Positions 4,752 through 5,514 of a stretch of 5,514 nt of DNA are shown here, piece by piece; the first letter of the stretch is position 1, and every line of letters begins with the position of its first letter. A program made the position numbers and the translations under genes. This DNA comes from Synechococcales cyanobacterium PMM_0003. GTDB taxonomy: Bacteria; Cyanobacteriota; Cyanobacteriia; Pseudanabaenales; Pseudanabaenaceae. The notes beneath the pieces are model-generated. The model was not told where the DNA came from. It worked only from the letters and a program-made list of their open reading frames with translations, and did not search any database. The stretch is taken from positions 1 through 5,514 of the forward strand of contig CASBRC010000122.1 in assembly GCA_949128015.1 (NCBI GenBank), read 5' to 3'.

Positions 4752-4820
4752 AAAGAAGGCGATCGCAATATTGCGATCGCCTTCTTTGTGTCTAGGCTAA
4801 GTTTTTTAGCCAAGTCTTGA
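4650..4820 (+). CDS. Doubtful small protein, 56 aa, running through palindrome copy 3
   Basis: ATG 4650 opens a 56-residue frame ending in TGA at 4818-4820. Residues 1-35 look protein-like, with charged and Trp-containing segments (MLRVKKSDTVEMWERKSDPD, then YGTGWGIQSV). Residues 36-48 are encoded by the HIP1 palindrome (EGDRNIAIAFF), and the end overlaps the 3' end of the convergent 194-residue gene. There is no ribosome binding site. It may be a real small gene whose original stop was displaced when the palindrome arrived, or merely an open frame in a non-coding spacer. Confidence 0.3.
   Translation: MLRVKKSDTVEMWERKSDPDYGTGWGIQSVTRQNKEGDRNIAIAFFVSRLSFLAKS
4752..4787. terminator. HIP1 palindrome copy 3, terminator of the 194-residue gene
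   Basis: This is a perfect 36-bp palindrome, the longest of the three copies, with arms AAAGAAGGCGATCGCAAT. It lies just after the stop of the minus-strand 194-residue gene. The minus-strand tail CTTTATTTTGG is T-rich, so it works best for that strand. Confidence 0.8.
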
Positions 4821-5376
4821 ACTCGTTGTACTTAGTCCATCGTGGTGAATCGGTTTTAAATTCGCCCGTCTGCTTGGGCGATTTGCCCCAAGCTTTTTTC
4901 TGTTTTTCCTCGAACTGCTCGATAAGGCTTAAGCCTTCATCGATCGCAGTTTGCACTTGCTCCTGTTTTCCCTGTTTTTTCAATTGCTGACCCAAAAACT
5001 CGATCGTCTTGAGTGCTTCACCATATTTCTGGCTATAGTCGTCTGCTTTTGCCTTGAGTTCTTGGCTAGTTTCATATATACCCGTTTCTCTCACTGAGCC
5101 TTCTTTTAATGTCTCGATCGGAGGGACAATTTCTAGGCTAGGTTTGCCAATATCAAGGGCGGCAAGTTGACGCTCTACATTTTGGCGATCTATACACTGG
5201 TTTTCTAAGTCAGTGGTTTTGATTTTGCCTGAATTTATAGCGGTTGCCAAATCCTTAAAAAGTGAGTGCAATTCTGTGGGTAGCCTTACCGTACTAGATT
5301 CTCCCAAGTTTCCCCAAAGTCTACGAAAATTTGGGTTTCCGTTTGGGTTGGGTGGTACTTTTCTTTTTAGATCCAT
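4792..5376 (-). CDS. RHH-like DNA-binding protein with long coiled coil, 194 aa
   Basis: Residues 1-20 are basic with an 'NPNGNPNF' motif. Residues 28-50 (STVRLPTELHSLFKDLATAI) fit an RHH strand (TVRLP) and first helix; helix B is less clear. Residues 103-160 are a charged coiled coil (ELKAKADDYSQKYGEAL onward), and the tail is basic and Trp-rich (163-194). I infer a DNA-binding regulator, plasmid-maintenance or partition-type protein that oligomerises. The ATG has no good ribosome binding site, but a sigma70-like promoter lies 32-60 bases upstream between two 17-bp operator copies, so self-repression is likely. The gene ends at palindrome copy 3. If the element is a closed circle, this is also the least unlikely candidate for a replication-related protein, though no catalytic Rep motif is seen. 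Confidence 0.82.
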   Translation of the reverse strand: MDLKRKVPPNPNGNPNFRRLWGNLGESSTVRLPTELHSLFKDLATAINSGKIKTTDLENQCIDRQNVERQLAALDIGKPSLEIVPPIETLKEGSVRETGIYETSQELKAKADDYSQKYGEALKTIEFLGQQLKKQGKQEQVQTAIDEGLSLIEQFEEKQKKAWGKSPKQTGEFKTDSPRWTKYNEFKTWLKNLA

Positions 5377-5389
5377 GAGTTAATAATTT

Positions 5390-5406
5390 AATAGCGTTAC
5401 ACTATT
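5390..5406. promoter_or_regulatory. Operator copy 1 (downstream of the -10)
   Basis: AATAGCGTTACACTATT is an imperfect palindrome with 7 of 8 pairs matching around one central base. It covers the expected RNA start of the 194-residue gene. Confidence 0.6.
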
Positions 5407-5407
5407 T

Positions 5408-5436
5408 AGATTAAGGGGATAAGTCTATAAAGTCAA
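5408..5436 (-). promoter_or_regulatory. Promoter of the 194-residue gene
   Basis: On the minus strand TTGACT (5431-5436) is a good -35 box, followed after 17 bases by TAATCT (5408-5413), a weak -10 box. RNA would start near 5401, giving a leader of about 25 bases. Confidence 0.55.
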
Positions 5437-5451
5437 TAGCATGACACTATT
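5435..5451. promoter_or_regulatory. Operator copy 2 (at the -35)
   Basis: AATAGCATGACACTATT matches copy 1 at 15 of 17 positions, in the same direction, with its centre 45 bp away. It touches the -35 box. A pair of operators bracketing a promoter is typical of repression. Confidence 0.6.
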
Positions 5452-5461
5452 AAACCTAAAT

Positions 5462-5501
5462 AAAATAGAGGCTTATCTAATCTTAGATAAGCCTCTATTT
5501 T
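5462..5501. terminator. Long hairpin, bidirectional terminator
   Basis: A perfect 19-bp stem pairs 5462-5480 with 5483-5501 (in practice 17 bp with a six-base loop), and is followed by a T-rich tail on both strands. It lacks HIP1 and is unrelated to the other three. No plus-strand gene ends before it, so it may end a gene to the right of the window on the minus strand. If the molecule is circular, it precedes the first gene as a leader or insulator. Confidence 0.7.
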
Positions 5502-5514
5502 TTATAGGTCTGTA

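Larger units (their letters stand above)
4322..4795. repeat. 40-bp inverted repeat pair enclosing the 61-residue gene
   Basis: Positions 4322-4361 are the exact reverse complement of 4756-4795. The shared 40 bases begin CTAGACACAAAGAAGG and include the HIP1 palindrome. Similarity continues less perfectly into the last codons of both converging genes: AACTAGGCTAGACAC on the plus strand against AACTTAGCCTAGACAC on the minus strand. The enclosed 394 bases hold a small membrane gene and a structured spacer. Confidence 0.8.

Noticed and set aside
4322..4795. Complete insertion sequence or MITE
   Set aside because: The inverted repeats are terminator-like palindromes, no target-site duplication is evident, and there is no transposase. 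It is kept only as an inverted-repeat observation.

Overview
The window most likely comes from a cyanobacterium. The octamer GCGATCGC (HIP1), which is strongly over-represented in many cyanobacterial genomes, occurs twelve times in 5.5 kb, six of them inside three copies of one palindrome. I cannot name the species; a Pseudanabaena-like filamentous host is only a guess. Coding density is high, genes are short and often overlap by 1 to 4 bases, and most proteins are unfamiliar. This fits a small mobile element (phage, phage-like element or plasmid) better than core chromosome.

Layout. (1) Positions 1-1560, plus strand: three linked genes. The second and third share a repeated beta-rich module that resembles the 'AP..G..Y.D....Y.......GW..L' repeats of phage fibre and receptor-binding proteins. 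The third carries a run of ten G that could switch it on and off. (2) Positions 1593-1793, minus strand: a small ribbon-helix-helix (RHH) repressor with a palindromic operator in front of it. (3) Positions 1933-4320, plus strand: four overlapping genes encoding a small helical protein, a coiled-coil protein with one membrane anchor, a three-helix membrane protein, and an FtsK/HerA-type P-loop ATPase with an extra C-terminal domain. A hairpin lies in the leader. (4) Positions 4435-4620: a 61-residue membrane protein between two inverted copies of a terminator-like repeat. (5) Positions 4792-5376, minus strand: a second RHH-type protein with a long coiled coil. Its promoter is bracketed by two copies of a 17-bp operator. 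(6) The window ends in a 19-bp-stem hairpin.

How it may work (inference). The first operon would supply surface or host-recognition proteins. The second would supply an ATP-driven machine at the inner membrane for DNA export, packaging or virion assembly. Two RHH regulators would control them. This recalls filamentous phages (Inoviridae), which have 5-12 kb genomes and a P-loop assembly ATPase, but no signal-peptide coat protein, single-helix major coat or Rep nickase is visible. The assignment therefore stays open. The window begins exactly on an ATG, and its last bases place AGG six bases before that ATG if the ends are joined. A complete 5514-bp circle is therefore possible.
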